From assembly GCA_937859895.1 (NCBI GenBank), contig CALMAV010000379.1:2932-12472 (forward strand): 9,541 bases of DNA, read 5' to 3'. Positions within the stretch are counted from its first letter, which is position 1, and every line of letters begins with the position of its first letter. Below are positions 1-6,952 of the stretch, one piece after another. The notes beneath the pieces are model-generated. The model saw nothing but the letters and a program-made list of their open reading frames with translations. It did no database searches and was not told the origin of the DNA. A program made the translations under genes and the position numbers. Source of the DNA: an uncultured Bryobacterales bacterium. GTDB taxonomy: Bacteria; Acidobacteriota; Terriglobia; Bryobacterales; Bryobacteraceae.

Positions 1-625
1 CCGCTGCCAGAACTTTCTTGAACGCCGCCTCAGCGTCAACCGAATTCTCTAATACCCGATCCAGCCGTCCCAGCATAATCAAGCTGTCCAGGTCCTTCGG
101 ATCTTTGTCAGAAATGAACTTAAACTGCTCAATCGCCTTACGCGTCATCCCTTCGTCCACGTGATTGGCCTGCGAGTCACCGATTTGCTGGGTGTAGATG
201 CGAGCCAGAACACGCCGCGCATTCAAATCATCTGGATTTTTCTGAATAGCGCTTTGCGCTTCATCAACTGCGTCCCGAATCCGGCCGGAGACGCGGTACA
301 ACTCCGCGATATCCTCAATTAAAAAGGAGGCGCTCGGGTCTTCCTTAATCGTCAGCCGGAAGTTCTCGATTGCCTTGTTGACGTAGTCGCTCCGATTACC
401 ACTGGCCGCTGCCAAATCTTCATAGAGATGTCCCAGCGAGAAGTGGTAGTAAGCCGAGGCCTTCACCGAACTTGGCTGCCTGGTGATTGGCGGCAGCTTA
501 GCCTGGTCTGCAGTTTGAGCAAAAATAGCAGAGGAACCAGCAAGGCCAAGCAAAGCTACAATTGCGAAAGAGAAGCATGCCCGGGCGAGGCGGATGGAAC
601 GCGGAGAAGGGTGTTGAGAAGGCAT
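1..625 (-). CDS. Exported TPR-repeat protein, N-terminal part (truncated by window edge)
   Basis: An open frame of 208 codons runs on the minus strand from an ATG at 625-623 to the left edge without a stop, so the C-terminus lies outside. Residues 1-36 look like a signal peptide: a basic n-region with R9, R12 and R15, the hydrophobic core ACFSFAIVALLGLAG, and a likely cut after IFA, leaving QTADQ. From about residue 50 the chain consists of helix-pair repeats typical of tetratricopeptide proteins. Examples are AYYHFSLGHLYEDLA, KAIENFRLTIKEDPSASFLIEDIAELY, DAVDEAQSAIQKNPDDLNARRVLARIY and KAIEQFKFISDKDPKDLDSLIMLGRL; the NPDD and DPKD turns mark repeat junctions. It is probably a periplasmic scaffold or protein-interaction factor; partner and exact role cannot be seen. 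No strong Shine-Dalgarno precedes the ATG. The gene is divergent from miaA across 70 bp. Confidence 0.82.
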   Translation of the reverse strand, partial: MPSQHPSPRSIRLARACFSFAIVALLGLAGSSAIFAQTADQAKLPPITRQPSSVKASAYYHFSLGHLYEDLAAASGNRSDYVNKAIENFRLTIKEDPSASFLIEDIAELYRVSGRIRDAVDEAQSAIQKNPDDLNARRVLARIYTQQIGDSQANHVDEGMTRKAIEQFKFISDKDPKDLDSLIMLGRLDRVLENSVDAEAAFKKVLAA

Positions 626-677
626 TCAACTGCTTGGAAGTTAAGGAATAACAGCCGCTCGCGGTCTGTTTGCCCCT

Positions 678-702
678 AGTATAGCTCCAATTTCAGTGTC
701 AA
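678..702 (-). promoter_or_regulatory. Possible promoter for the minus-strand TPR gene
   Basis: Read on the minus strand, a perfect TTGACA (702-697) is followed by TATACT (683-678), which matches five of six bases of the -10 consensus. The spacer is only 13 bp, shorter than the usual 16-18, so this is a weak call. The -35 box would overlap the GTG start codon of miaA, so transcription initiation at the two divergent genes could interfere. Confidence 0.25.
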
Positions 703-1652
703 CTCAGAAGGCTCAGAATCATCCGGTCCTGGCAATAGTAGGGCCTACAGGGTCCGGCAAAAGCGATCTTGGGCTGTACATGGCCGAGCAGTTTGGCGGC
801 GAGATCGTGAACTGCGATTCGGTTCAAGTCTATACCGGACTGGATATAGGCTCAGCCAAAACCCCGGTCGGTGATCGGCGCGGAGTTCCGCACCACCTTA
901 TAGATGTCGCCCTTCCTAACCAGGACTTAACGGCCGGAGCTTATGCGCGTCTAGCTCGCCAGGCAATCGTAGCTATTCTTAGCCGGGGCCGGCTTCCTGT
1001 GGTGGTCGGCGGTACTGGGCTCTACCTGCGAGCACTCTTCGACGGCCTGTCTCCCGCCCCGCTCCGGGATGAACCCCTTCGCCATCGACTGCAGCAGTTG
1101 CACGCCCGTCGTCCGCCAGCGCTTCACCGCTTCCTCCGCCGGTTTGATGAGCTAACCGCCAGGCGCATACACCCTAACGACAAGCAAAAGCTGATCCGCG
1201 CAGTGGAGCTCATCATCCTGAGACGACAGCCGGCAGTCCTGACTCAACAGCAGCCCCGAGATCCGTTTAGGGGGGTCCGGGTCTTTAAGATTGGTCTCGA
1301 CCCAGATCGGAAAGACTTGTACGCCCGGCTTGACAAGCGGTCTGCCCATCTTTTTGAGAGCGGACTGCTGGAGGAAACCGCAAAGTTGCTTGGTTCGGGC
1401 GTCCTACCCTCAGCCAAACCATTGCTGGCTTTGGGATATAGACAGGCGGTACAGATGCTAAGAGGTGAGATCCCACGTGACCAAGCAATCCGCCTCTGCC
1501 AAACTAAAACCCGACAGTATGCCAAGCGGCAATTAACCTGGTTCCGGCATGAGCCTGATGTGAACTGGCTGAACGGCTTCGGTTTAGACCCAGCAATACA
1601 GCAGCGGGCAGTTACTTCTTTTGCAGCTGCTCAGCTTGACGCCCAGCAGTAA
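696..1652 (+). CDS. miaA: tRNA dimethylallyltransferase MiaA
   Basis: MiaA transfers the dimethylallyl group from DMAPP to N6 of A37 in tRNAs that read UNN codons, acting in the cytoplasm. The 318-residue length is normal for the family. Visible motifs in order are the P-loop GPTGSGKS (residues 16-23); NCDSVQVYTGLDIGSAKT (39-56), containing the catalytic and tRNA-contacting D41, S42 and Q44; VPHHLIDV (64-71); and VVVGGTGLYLRALFDGL (102-118). Further on are the DKQKLIRAVEL segment, ALGYRQAV, and the C-terminal TRQYAKRQLTWFR signature. The start is GTG at 696. It is the only sensible start before the P-loop, and the N-terminal length fits the family. No clear Shine-Dalgarno precedes it, and a TATAGC at 680-685 lies so close that a very short or leaderless message is possible. 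The stop at 1650-1652 lies inside the 3' end of the convergent gene. Confidence 0.96.
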   Translation: MSTQKAQNHPVLAIVGPTGSGKSDLGLYMAEQFGGEIVNCDSVQVYTGLDIGSAKTPVGDRRGVPHHLIDVALPNQDLTAGAYARLARQAIVAILSRGRLPVVVGGTGLYLRALFDGLSPAPLRDEPLRHRLQQLHARRPPALHRFLRRFDELTARRIHPNDKQKLIRAVELIILRRQPAVLTQQQPRDPFRGVRVFKIGLDPDRKDLYARLDKRSAHLFESGLLEETAKLLGSGVLPSAKPLLALGYRQAVQMLRGEIPRDQAIRLCQTKTRQYAKRQLTWFRHEPDVNWLNGFGLDPAIQQRAVTSFAAAQLDAQQ

Positions 1653-3510
1653 TATCCAGCCTTCGAAAACTCAATGACTGATAGTTAGCCTGCCCAGCAT
1701 CGACGTCCTTAGGAAACTGCATCTTCACCGGTATCACATGCTCCCACTCAGCAGCACCGTCAGCCCCTTTCGGGACATAATCGGTGAACAGTGCTTTCGC
1801 TCCCGCCTTCCGGAAGATCTCGTACACCTGCTGTTTCACCTCAGGCTTAGCCCACCAAAAACTTTTCAATTCCTTGCGGTTCGCAATCACCCGCCGGAAT
1901 AATTGATTATCCCGATCCCAAACGACCGGAACCTCGCCTATGATTTTCAGGCCATCAATGCGCGCCCATTCTGCATCAATGGTCATGCCCATCATGGCAA
2001 TGCGATCACCCGGCTGAAATCCTAATTCCTGCAAACGCACAGCAATCACATGGTTGAGATTCGGAATCTTCTCACGATGCTGAATAAGGTCGTCCGCCAG
2101 TGCCTGCGTGGGAATCGCGAGTTTGGAAATGACGAATACTAAAGCGAAAACGACAGCCGCGATCTGTATGACTCTATTTGCGTAGTGCCTGAAGCAATTG
2201 CTTCTTACCGTTACGCTGGAAAGCAAACAAATCCAAATTACAACCAAAGATCCCGCAATGTACCGCGCATCCAGATAAACAAGTGTGTAACCGAGAATGT
2301 AGGCAAACGTAGGCAGCAGTAAAAACCAGTAAGCTAAGACGCCACGACGGGAAAGCCACTTACGCCATCCCATAAAGTAGGCCAAAATGAGAACAGGAAT
2401 GGTAATGGGCGAACGAAATAGAAGATAAGCAAAGCCCTCTAAGCTTCTAACCAGCACCTTCATCTGCGGAGCAAACTTGAAGTGCGGCTGGATACCTTGA
2501 TACCAATAAGCCGGCTCATACCAGAGTGGATAAATGCCAGCAACTGGAGAATCAGCAAAGGTGAAGATTGCCGGGTGATTCAGCTCCTGACGGGTGGTGT
2601 GAAGCGGTGTACCAATGTCGAAGGGTTCTCCCTGCCAATTCGTGGATCGAGCAGCACCATCCACCTCCCAGCCGTAATTCAGCTTTCCAGCATCACCAAT
2701 GGTGAACCGTCCTTTCGAAACAGAGAGCGCAGTCACAAATGGAGCAGCGGTTACTATGGCCGCTAGAGCTGTGTACGCAATCAGTCTAAGACTGAGAGCC
2801 TTCCGGTTCCATAGAAGGATAGCGGCAATTAAAATGTAGAACAGTACAAAAACGGCGAATGCCGCGCGACAGAGGTACTCCAGTGAAAGAGCAACCCCAA
2901 ACAAAATATATGTCGCCGTTCGGGCCGTTCCAGCTTCGATTCGCAACAGGCAGTTCAGAAGGAAGAATCCAATGGCCATGGCCACTGTATCGGGCGAGTT
3001 ATATCCCATTCCAATCAACAAGAGGCCTGCTACTAGAAAAACGGAATAGCCAGCCAGTCGAATTGCTGATTGCGAAAACCCATTGGGGCCTATATGTCGT
3101 CGCTGGAATTGAAAGAGGTTGCTGAGAAGCGACTCTAGAGCAAGTAATGAAACCAGATAGGCCAAATAATTGACCAGATGCAAAAGGGCTGGCTGCCAGT
3201 ATGGATCTGTTTTGAAGACCACGAGGATGCCGGCTAAAATCCAGGAGTAGAGTGGACTCCAATAGCTGTTCAGGGCTGAGTGCCAGTCGCCCTTGGCGTA
3301 GTTAGTAGCAATTTCCAGATACGATATGCCATCGCTAAAGGCGTAATGTCGGGAAAACCAAGCCTGAATCAATCCTGCAATTGCGAGAAAAATCCAGCTA
3401 CAAATTCGTATGAGTTTCTCATTACCCTCATAAGATTCCTCTTGGAATAACATGGCAGAGGACGAAAGAGCAGTAGGGTCCGAATCTACTTGTATATCGC
3501 CGCGTGTCAT
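1612..3510 (-). CDS. Polytopic membrane protein, GT-C / ArnT-PMT-like glycosyltransferase
   Basis: I number residues from the longest frame, a TTG at 3573 (653 residues). An ATG at 3510 (632 residues) is my preferred start and an ATG at 3453 is possible; none has a convincing Shine-Dalgarno. There are about ten to twelve hydrophobic helices between residues 56 and 490, for example ICSWIFLAIAGLIQAW, LLHLVNYLAYLVSLLAL, VFLVAGLLLIGM, AAFAVFVLFYILIAAILLW, VLAYWFLLLPTFAYILGY and VIQIAAVVFALVFVI. A soluble domain of about 160 residues follows at the C-terminus. The first external loop carries SDGISYLEIA (D81, E87) and NSYWSPLYSW. An acidic residue in that loop is the usual catalytic feature of GT-C enzymes that use lipid-phosphate sugar donors; a DARY motif (435-438) lies in a later loop. 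The inferred role is transfer of a polyprenyl-linked sugar at the outer face of the inner membrane; donor and acceptor are unknown. The 3' end overlaps miaA by 41 bp. Confidence 0.6.
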   Translation of the reverse strand: MTRGDIQVDSDPTALSSSAMLFQEESYEGNEKLIRICSWIFLAIAGLIQAWFSRHYAFSDGISYLEIATNYAKGDWHSALNSYWSPLYSWILAGILVVFKTDPYWQPALLHLVNYLAYLVSLLALESLLSNLFQFQRRHIGPNGFSQSAIRLAGYSVFLVAGLLLIGMGYNSPDTVAMAIGFFLLNCLLRIEAGTARTATYILFGVALSLEYLCRAAFAVFVLFYILIAAILLWNRKALSLRLIAYTALAAIVTAAPFVTALSVSKGRFTIGDAGKLNYGWEVDGAARSTNWQGEPFDIGTPLHTTRQELNHPAIFTFADSPVAGIYPLWYEPAYWYQGIQPHFKFAPQMKVLVRSLEGFAYLLFRSPITIPVLILAYFMGWRKWLSRRGVLAYWFLLLPTFAYILGYTLVYLDARYIAGSLVVIWICLLSSVTVRSNCFRHYANRVIQIAAVVFALVFVISKLAIPTQALADDLIQHREKIPNLNHVIAVRLQELGFQPGDRIAMMGMTIDAEWARIDGLKIIGEVPVVWDRDNQLFRRVIANRKELKSFWWAKPEVKQQVYEIFRKAGAKALFTDYVPKGADGAAEWEHVIPVKMQFPKDVDAGQANYQSLSFRRLDITAGRQAEQLQKK

Positions 3511-3764
3511 CGTCTTGCTAATTGTCGCAAAGCTATATGCTTCGGGACCATGAACCGCCGTACTACTCCTCAAGAACTAGGACAACCGTAGAGTACCGGA
3601 AGATATGCCCTTAAGCAAAGTGAGAACCAAAGCCGGCTGCGGGTCACAAATCTCTCCTGCCAAACCAAAAACCAAAGTTCAATTAGTACTGGAGCTGGAG
3701 AAAACTAACACTCGGGTAGGTCAAGTATCCGTTAGAAATCTTTTATGCGGAAAGCTGCTCTTCA

Positions 3765-3788
3765 TGTGTGACTGCAAGCTGTTACACA
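3765..3788. promoter_or_regulatory. Operator-like imperfect dyad
   Basis: The two half-sites TGTGTGAC and GTTACACA face each other across 8 bp. Over the whole 24 bp, 9 of 12 positions are symmetric. The overall TGTG...CACA look resembles binding sites of CRP/FNR-type or other dimeric regulators, but the spacing is not that of a canonical CRP site. It lies about 130 bp upstream of the propeller gene and about 190 bp upstream of the divergent membrane protein start, so it could serve either gene. No regulator gene is visible nearby. Confidence 0.3.
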
Positions 3789-3910
3789 AGTGTTTTACAT
3801 AAGGGCGTTCAAAACAGCTCCTAAACGTCACAAGCTAACGAGCCTTTTTACTAAATTCCGCATTGATACAGATGTCCTCGTTCTTGTGCTTTGGGAACTA
3901 CTAACTACTT

Positions 3911-3916
3911 AAGAGG
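3911..3916 (+). promoter_or_regulatory. Ribosome binding site of the propeller gene
   Basis: AAGAGG ends 5 nt before the ATG at 3922. It fixes that start, which also gives a normal signal peptide. Confidence 0.7.
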
Positions 3917-3921
3917 TTTCC

Positions 3922-6372
3922 ATGCAGAAAAAAGTAATTTCTAGTATTTTCATCACCTCTGCCGTTGCATTTGGGCAATTAGGCGTTGGTAATCAACCAG
4001 TGACAACCGGCCAATATACTGTTGGCCGTACCTCCGCTAATCTGAACGAAGCAATCCTCAATCCTTCAAACGTCAACAGCAATGCTAATCAATTTGGCAA
4101 GTTGTTTTCCTGGAATGTTGACGGTCAGATTTATGCGCAGCCGCTGTACATCCCAGGAGTCACAGTAAATGGGAGGAAGACCAACGTTGTCTTTGTAGCG
4201 ACTATGCATAATAGCCTCTACGCTTTTGACGCTGCCAGTACTAGCGCAGCGCCACTCTGGAGAACAAGCTTCGGGCCGTCTGTCTCAGCACCCAGCAGTA
4301 ATGGATGTCCGTCACCAGACTTTACAGGGCCAGAGCTCGGAGTCCTGAGCACGCCCACAATTGACCAAGCCACAAACACCATTTATGCAGTGTCAGCTTC
4401 GCCATCAGGCGGAGGCTATCAGCATTTCATTCATGCCCTTGACCTCGCAACTGGGCAGGAAAAGTTTGGAGGACCAACGGCGATCCAGGCCAGTGTGCCA
4501 GGTATTGGTTACAACGCCCGAAATGGCACCGTGTCACTTGGAGCGTCCAGCACGGAAGTGCAGCGAACAGCTTTGCTGCTTGCTAATGGGAACGTCTACG
4601 CTGGTTTTGGAAACTGCGGACCCGACAACGATCCGTGGCATGGTTGGGTCATCGGGTATAACGCTGCTAATTTGCAGAGCCAGCAGGTTCTTTTCAATAG
4701 CACGCCCAATGGCGGGCAAGGCGGAATCTGGCAATCTGGCCGGGGTTTAGTCGTCGACGGATCCGGAGACATCTATTTGGCGACTGGAAACTCCACTCCA
4801 AATAGCTACGGTAACGTAACTACTGGAAGCAGTTCAGGTGATGCCAATCAACAGAATTACCCGATGCGGCTACTTCAGCTCTCCTCGGCGGGGCAGTTTC
4901 AGGCGTCATTTCCACCGGCGAATTATGCCGCTCTGAATAACGCCGACCTGGATTTCAGCTCCAGCGGCCCTTTGTTGATTCCCGGAACTAACTTGCTGCT
5001 TGCTGGAGGCAAAGATGGAGTAATCTACGTCTTCGATACAAGTAGCTTTGGAACTCCTGTCCAGAGTTTTCAAGCTACTGGTGGAGCTCAGTGCAACATT
5101 GGCAGCGATGCTTGTGCCCAGATTCATGACCTTGCCTTCTGGAACAACAGCCTGTATGTGTGGGGCTCATTTGACGTGCTGCGTTCGTACAGCTTCGTCA
5201 ATGGCAAGTTCAACCCGACACCTTCCTCCCAGAATCAGATAAAATTCGGTTACCGGCCCGCTGCCCTGGCCGTCTCAGCGAACGGAACCCAGTCTGGAAT
5301 TCTGTGGGCAACCACATCCGACAGCGTTCTGCATGCATTCAATGCTGCTAACGTAGCTACCGAGCTATGGAACAGTAACGGGAACCCGGCACGCGACGCC
5401 CTACCCTCCTATGTCAGGTTTGTACAACCTACAGTCGCAAACGGACGAGTTTACGTTGTCACAGCCTCCAATCAGCTTGCGGTGTATGGTCTCCTGAGCG
5501 ACTTCGCTTTATCTTCTTCCAGCCCTTCGCAGACGGTGGCTCAGGGCAGCTCAGCAACTTTCAATGTGACGGTTACGCCAGTCTCTGGTTCCAATAGCTC
5601 GGTCACTCTGAGCATAACTGGTTTACCAGCGGGCGCCACCGCCAGCTTCAATCCGCCTACGATAGTTGGTTCAGGCTCTTCGGTAGTTACCATCAACGCT
5701 GGTGCTTCAACTCCTGCGGGTACCAGTAATTTAGTTATTAGTGGCTCTGGGGCAAGCGAGACCAAGACAACCAGTGTTGCCTTAGTCGTCACCTCGCAAG
5801 ATTCAACACCACCACAGGAAATGTGCTGCACCTACACTATGAGTGGTTCCTCTTATGTGGTGCAATTCACGGGTCAGGATACCCAGTCAGGGTTGCAATC
5901 CATCGTCGCGGTTGAGGTGGTCGATGCAACAACCTCCGTACCTCAGTTCCCGGTCGGCACCACTACTGCGGTAAACTTCACCGCGACTGAGAGCGGCTGG
6001 TCCTCTTATGTCAAATTCAGGTTGACCGACATGGCTGGCAATACGACGTACATCAGCCCTCTTCTCTTCGACGCGACTCGACAGCCGGGTGCGCCAGTCC
6101 CATTCGCAGTCAAAGACGTGACTAAACAAGTAGGTGTAGTAACAATTCAGAACGGATCTCCCGGACTGAAGAACTTACGATTCCAAGTCAATAACGGCTT
6201 GCAGTTGACACACGTTGAAGTGGCTGGGATGAAAGACGGTGAGATTCGAGTGGTTGATCTTCGAGGGAGCCTTCCCAACTTATCGGGACCCACTGTAGAA
6301 ATCACGCCCCTTGGTAAGCCAGGCGGTAAGGCTTTGATAATCTTCGGACCTAACAGGATAAATCCCAACTAG
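3922..6372 (+). CDS. Secreted PQQ-type beta-propeller protein with Ig-like domains
   Basis: This 816-residue protein begins with a short signal peptide (K3, K4, core VISSIFITSAVAFG, likely cut before Q19). Residues of about 25 to 525 form a quinoprotein-like propeller with recurring blade strands: VVFVATMHNSLYAFDAAS, NTIYAVSAS, NVYAGFGN, DIYLATGN, LLLAGGKDGVIYVFDTSS, LYVWGSFDVLRSYS, GILWATTSDSVLHAFNAAN and RVYVVTASNQLAVYGLL. That is about eight blades. Cysteines C129, C232, C391 and C398 suit an oxidised, exported protein. Residues 527 to about 625 form a Ser/Thr/Gly-rich Ig-like module (SQTVAQGSSATFNVTVTP, LPAGATASFNPPTI). A second beta module with adjacent cysteines C635 and C636 spans about 627-720, followed by a C-terminal module of about 95 residues. 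I see no cytochrome motif and assign no enzymatic activity. The likely role is an extracellular or surface binding protein. It appears monocistronic: strong RBS upstream, intrinsic terminator 11 bp after the stop. Confidence 0.8.
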   Translation: MQKKVISSIFITSAVAFGQLGVGNQPVTTGQYTVGRTSANLNEAILNPSNVNSNANQFGKLFSWNVDGQIYAQPLYIPGVTVNGRKTNVVFVATMHNSLYAFDAASTSAAPLWRTSFGPSVSAPSSNGCPSPDFTGPELGVLSTPTIDQATNTIYAVSASPSGGGYQHFIHALDLATGQEKFGGPTAIQASVPGIGYNARNGTVSLGASSTEVQRTALLLANGNVYAGFGNCGPDNDPWHGWVIGYNAANLQSQQVLFNSTPNGGQGGIWQSGRGLVVDGSGDIYLATGNSTPNSYGNVTTGSSSGDANQQNYPMRLLQLSSAGQFQASFPPANYAALNNADLDFSSSGPLLIPGTNLLLAGGKDGVIYVFDTSSFGTPVQSFQATGGAQCNIGSDACAQIHDLAFWNNSLYVWGSFDVLRSYSFVNGKFNPTPSSQNQIKFGYRPAALAVSANGTQSGILWATTSDSVLHAFNAANVATELWNSNGNPARDALPSYVRFVQPTVANGRVYVVTASNQLAVYGLLSDFALSSSSPSQTVAQGSSATFNVTVTPVSGSNSSVTLSITGLPAGATASFNPPTIVGSGSSVVTINAGASTPAGTSNLVISGSGASETKTTSVALVVTSQDSTPPQEMCCTYTMSGSSYVVQFTGQDTQSGLQSIVAVEVVDATTSVPQFPVGTTTAVNFTATESGWSSYVKFRLTDMAGNTTYISPLLFDATRQPGAPVPFAVKDVTKQVGVVTIQNGSPGLKNLRFQVNNGLQLTHVEVAGMKDGEIRVVDLRGSLPNLSGPTVEITPLGKPGGKALIIFGPNRINPN

Positions 6373-6383
6373 GCTCGTCTATG

Positions 6384-6420
6384 CAGGATGCGTCCAGTTC
6401 ACCTGAGCGCATCCTGTTTT
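6384..6420 (+). terminator. Rho-independent terminator of the propeller gene
   Basis: A perfect 9-bp inverted repeat, CAGGATGCG (6384-6392) with CGCATCCTG (6408-6416), is followed directly by TTTT. The 15-nt loop can add a CAG/CTG pairing (6395-6397 with 6403-6405), leaving a 5-nt tip. It starts 11 bp after the TAG stop and separates this gene from the RidA-amidohydrolase unit. Confidence 0.88.
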
Positions 6421-6550
6421 GGCAATTTAATATGACGGGGCTCAAATGAAGGCGGGCGATTTGCGGCTTGTCGGATAAAAGCAGCGCAACCATGTTAATG
6501 GCTGTTTGACGTTTCCAACAGGAAGCTACTCATGCCTTCCCATCGTCGGC

Positions 6551-6557
6551 GGAGGGG
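6551..6557 (+). promoter_or_regulatory. Ribosome binding site that decides the RidA-family start
   Basis: GGAGGGG ends 8 nt before a TTG at 6566, an ideal distance. The longer frame would start at a TTG at 6506, which has no comparable site and would place this purine run inside the coding region. Confidence 0.7.
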
Positions 6558-6565
6558 CAATAACT

Positions 6566-6952
6566 TTGCAAGAACGAACACGTGTTTTGTCCGGCACGCC
6601 TTGGGAAAGCAGCGTTGGATATAGTCGCGCGGTGCGAGTAGGAACGCGCATCTATGTTTCAGGCACTACCGCGACCGATGAAAGTGGGAACCTGGTCGGC
6701 GAGAATGACGGCTATGCCCAAGCGGCGCAGAGCATCCGCAACATCGAAGGCGCGTTGAAAGAGCTGGGCGCCTCGCTTGCTCACGTTGTCCGCACACGGA
6801 TGTTTGTCACCGATATTTCACGCTGGCAGGAGTTTGGACGTGCGCACAGTGAGGCCTTCGACCAGGTTCGACCGTGTAGCAGCATGGTGGAAGTACAGCG
6901 CTTGATCGACCAACGCATGCTGATTCAGATAGAGGCCGAAGCCGAATGGTGA
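6566..6952 (+). CDS. RidA/YjgF/YER057c/UK114-family protein (arginine-less subgroup)
   Basis: From the TTG at 6566 the protein has 128 residues, the usual RidA size, and opens MQERTRVLSGTPWESSVGYSRAVRVG. The frame is open back to a TTG at 6506, but those 20 extra residues have no RidA character. RidA hallmarks are RIYVSGTTATDESGNLVG, AAQSIRNIEGALKELGASLAHVVRTRMFVTDISRW and the C-terminal MVEVQRLIDQRMLIQIEAEAEW. Classical RidA deaminates reactive 2-aminoacrylate-type imines using an arginine in a PARSCVEV-like motif. Here the equivalent stretch is PCSSMVEV (103-110), with serine at the arginine position. The protein is therefore probably not a canonical imine deaminase and may act on another small enamine-, imine- or carbamate-like compound. 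It lacks a signal peptide and is cytoplasmic. Its stop overlaps the start of the amidohydrolase gene, indicating co-transcription and coupled translation. Confidence 0.88.
   Translation: MQERTRVLSGTPWESSVGYSRAVRVGTRIYVSGTTATDESGNLVGENDGYAQAAQSIRNIEGALKELGASLAHVVRTRMFVTDISRWQEFGRAHSEAFDQVRPCSSMVEVQRLIDQRMLIQIEAEAEW

Larger units (their letters stand above)
3574..3921. other. Intergenic region between divergent genes
   Basis: This stretch of about 350 bp separates the membrane protein and propeller genes and looks somewhat richer in A+T than its surroundings. It must hold the promoters of both genes, but I find no -35/-10 pair good enough to assign. It contains an operator-like dyad at 3765-3788, the short perfect repeat ACAC-AA-GTGT at 3784-3793, and a good Shine-Dalgarno (AAGAGG, 3911-3916) for the downstream gene. 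A 65-codon ATG frame at 3605-3802 has no recognisable domain and only a badly spaced GGAAG upstream (2 nt), so I do not call it a gene. Confidence 0.6.

Noticed and set aside
428..679. 83-codon plus-strand frame at the left end
   Set aside because: It lies antisense to the TPR gene, whose signal peptide and repeats are convincing on the minus strand.
3574..3640. TTGGTT-N17-CATATC on the minus strand as promoter of the membrane protein gene
   Set aside because: Only about three of six bases match in each box; not distinguishable from background.
3639..3662. tRNA T-arm/acceptor-like string (GCGGGTCACAAATCTC then TCCTGCC), as if a tRNA remnant or attachment site
   Set aside because: The supposed T-stem arms do not pair, no upstream cloverleaf exists, and no integrase or second copy is present.
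3605..3802. 65-codon ATG frame with a C-terminal CDCKLLHKC motif in the intergenic region
   Set aside because: No recognisable domain, ribosome site only 2 nt from the ATG, composition like non-coding DNA, and its end runs through the operator-like dyad.
6461..6500. Possible promoter for the RidA gene (TTGTCG at 6468, CATGTT at 6491, 17-bp spacer) and small dyad CCAT-GTTA-ATGG
   Set aside because: The -10 is a poor match and the dyad is too short to stand out from chance.
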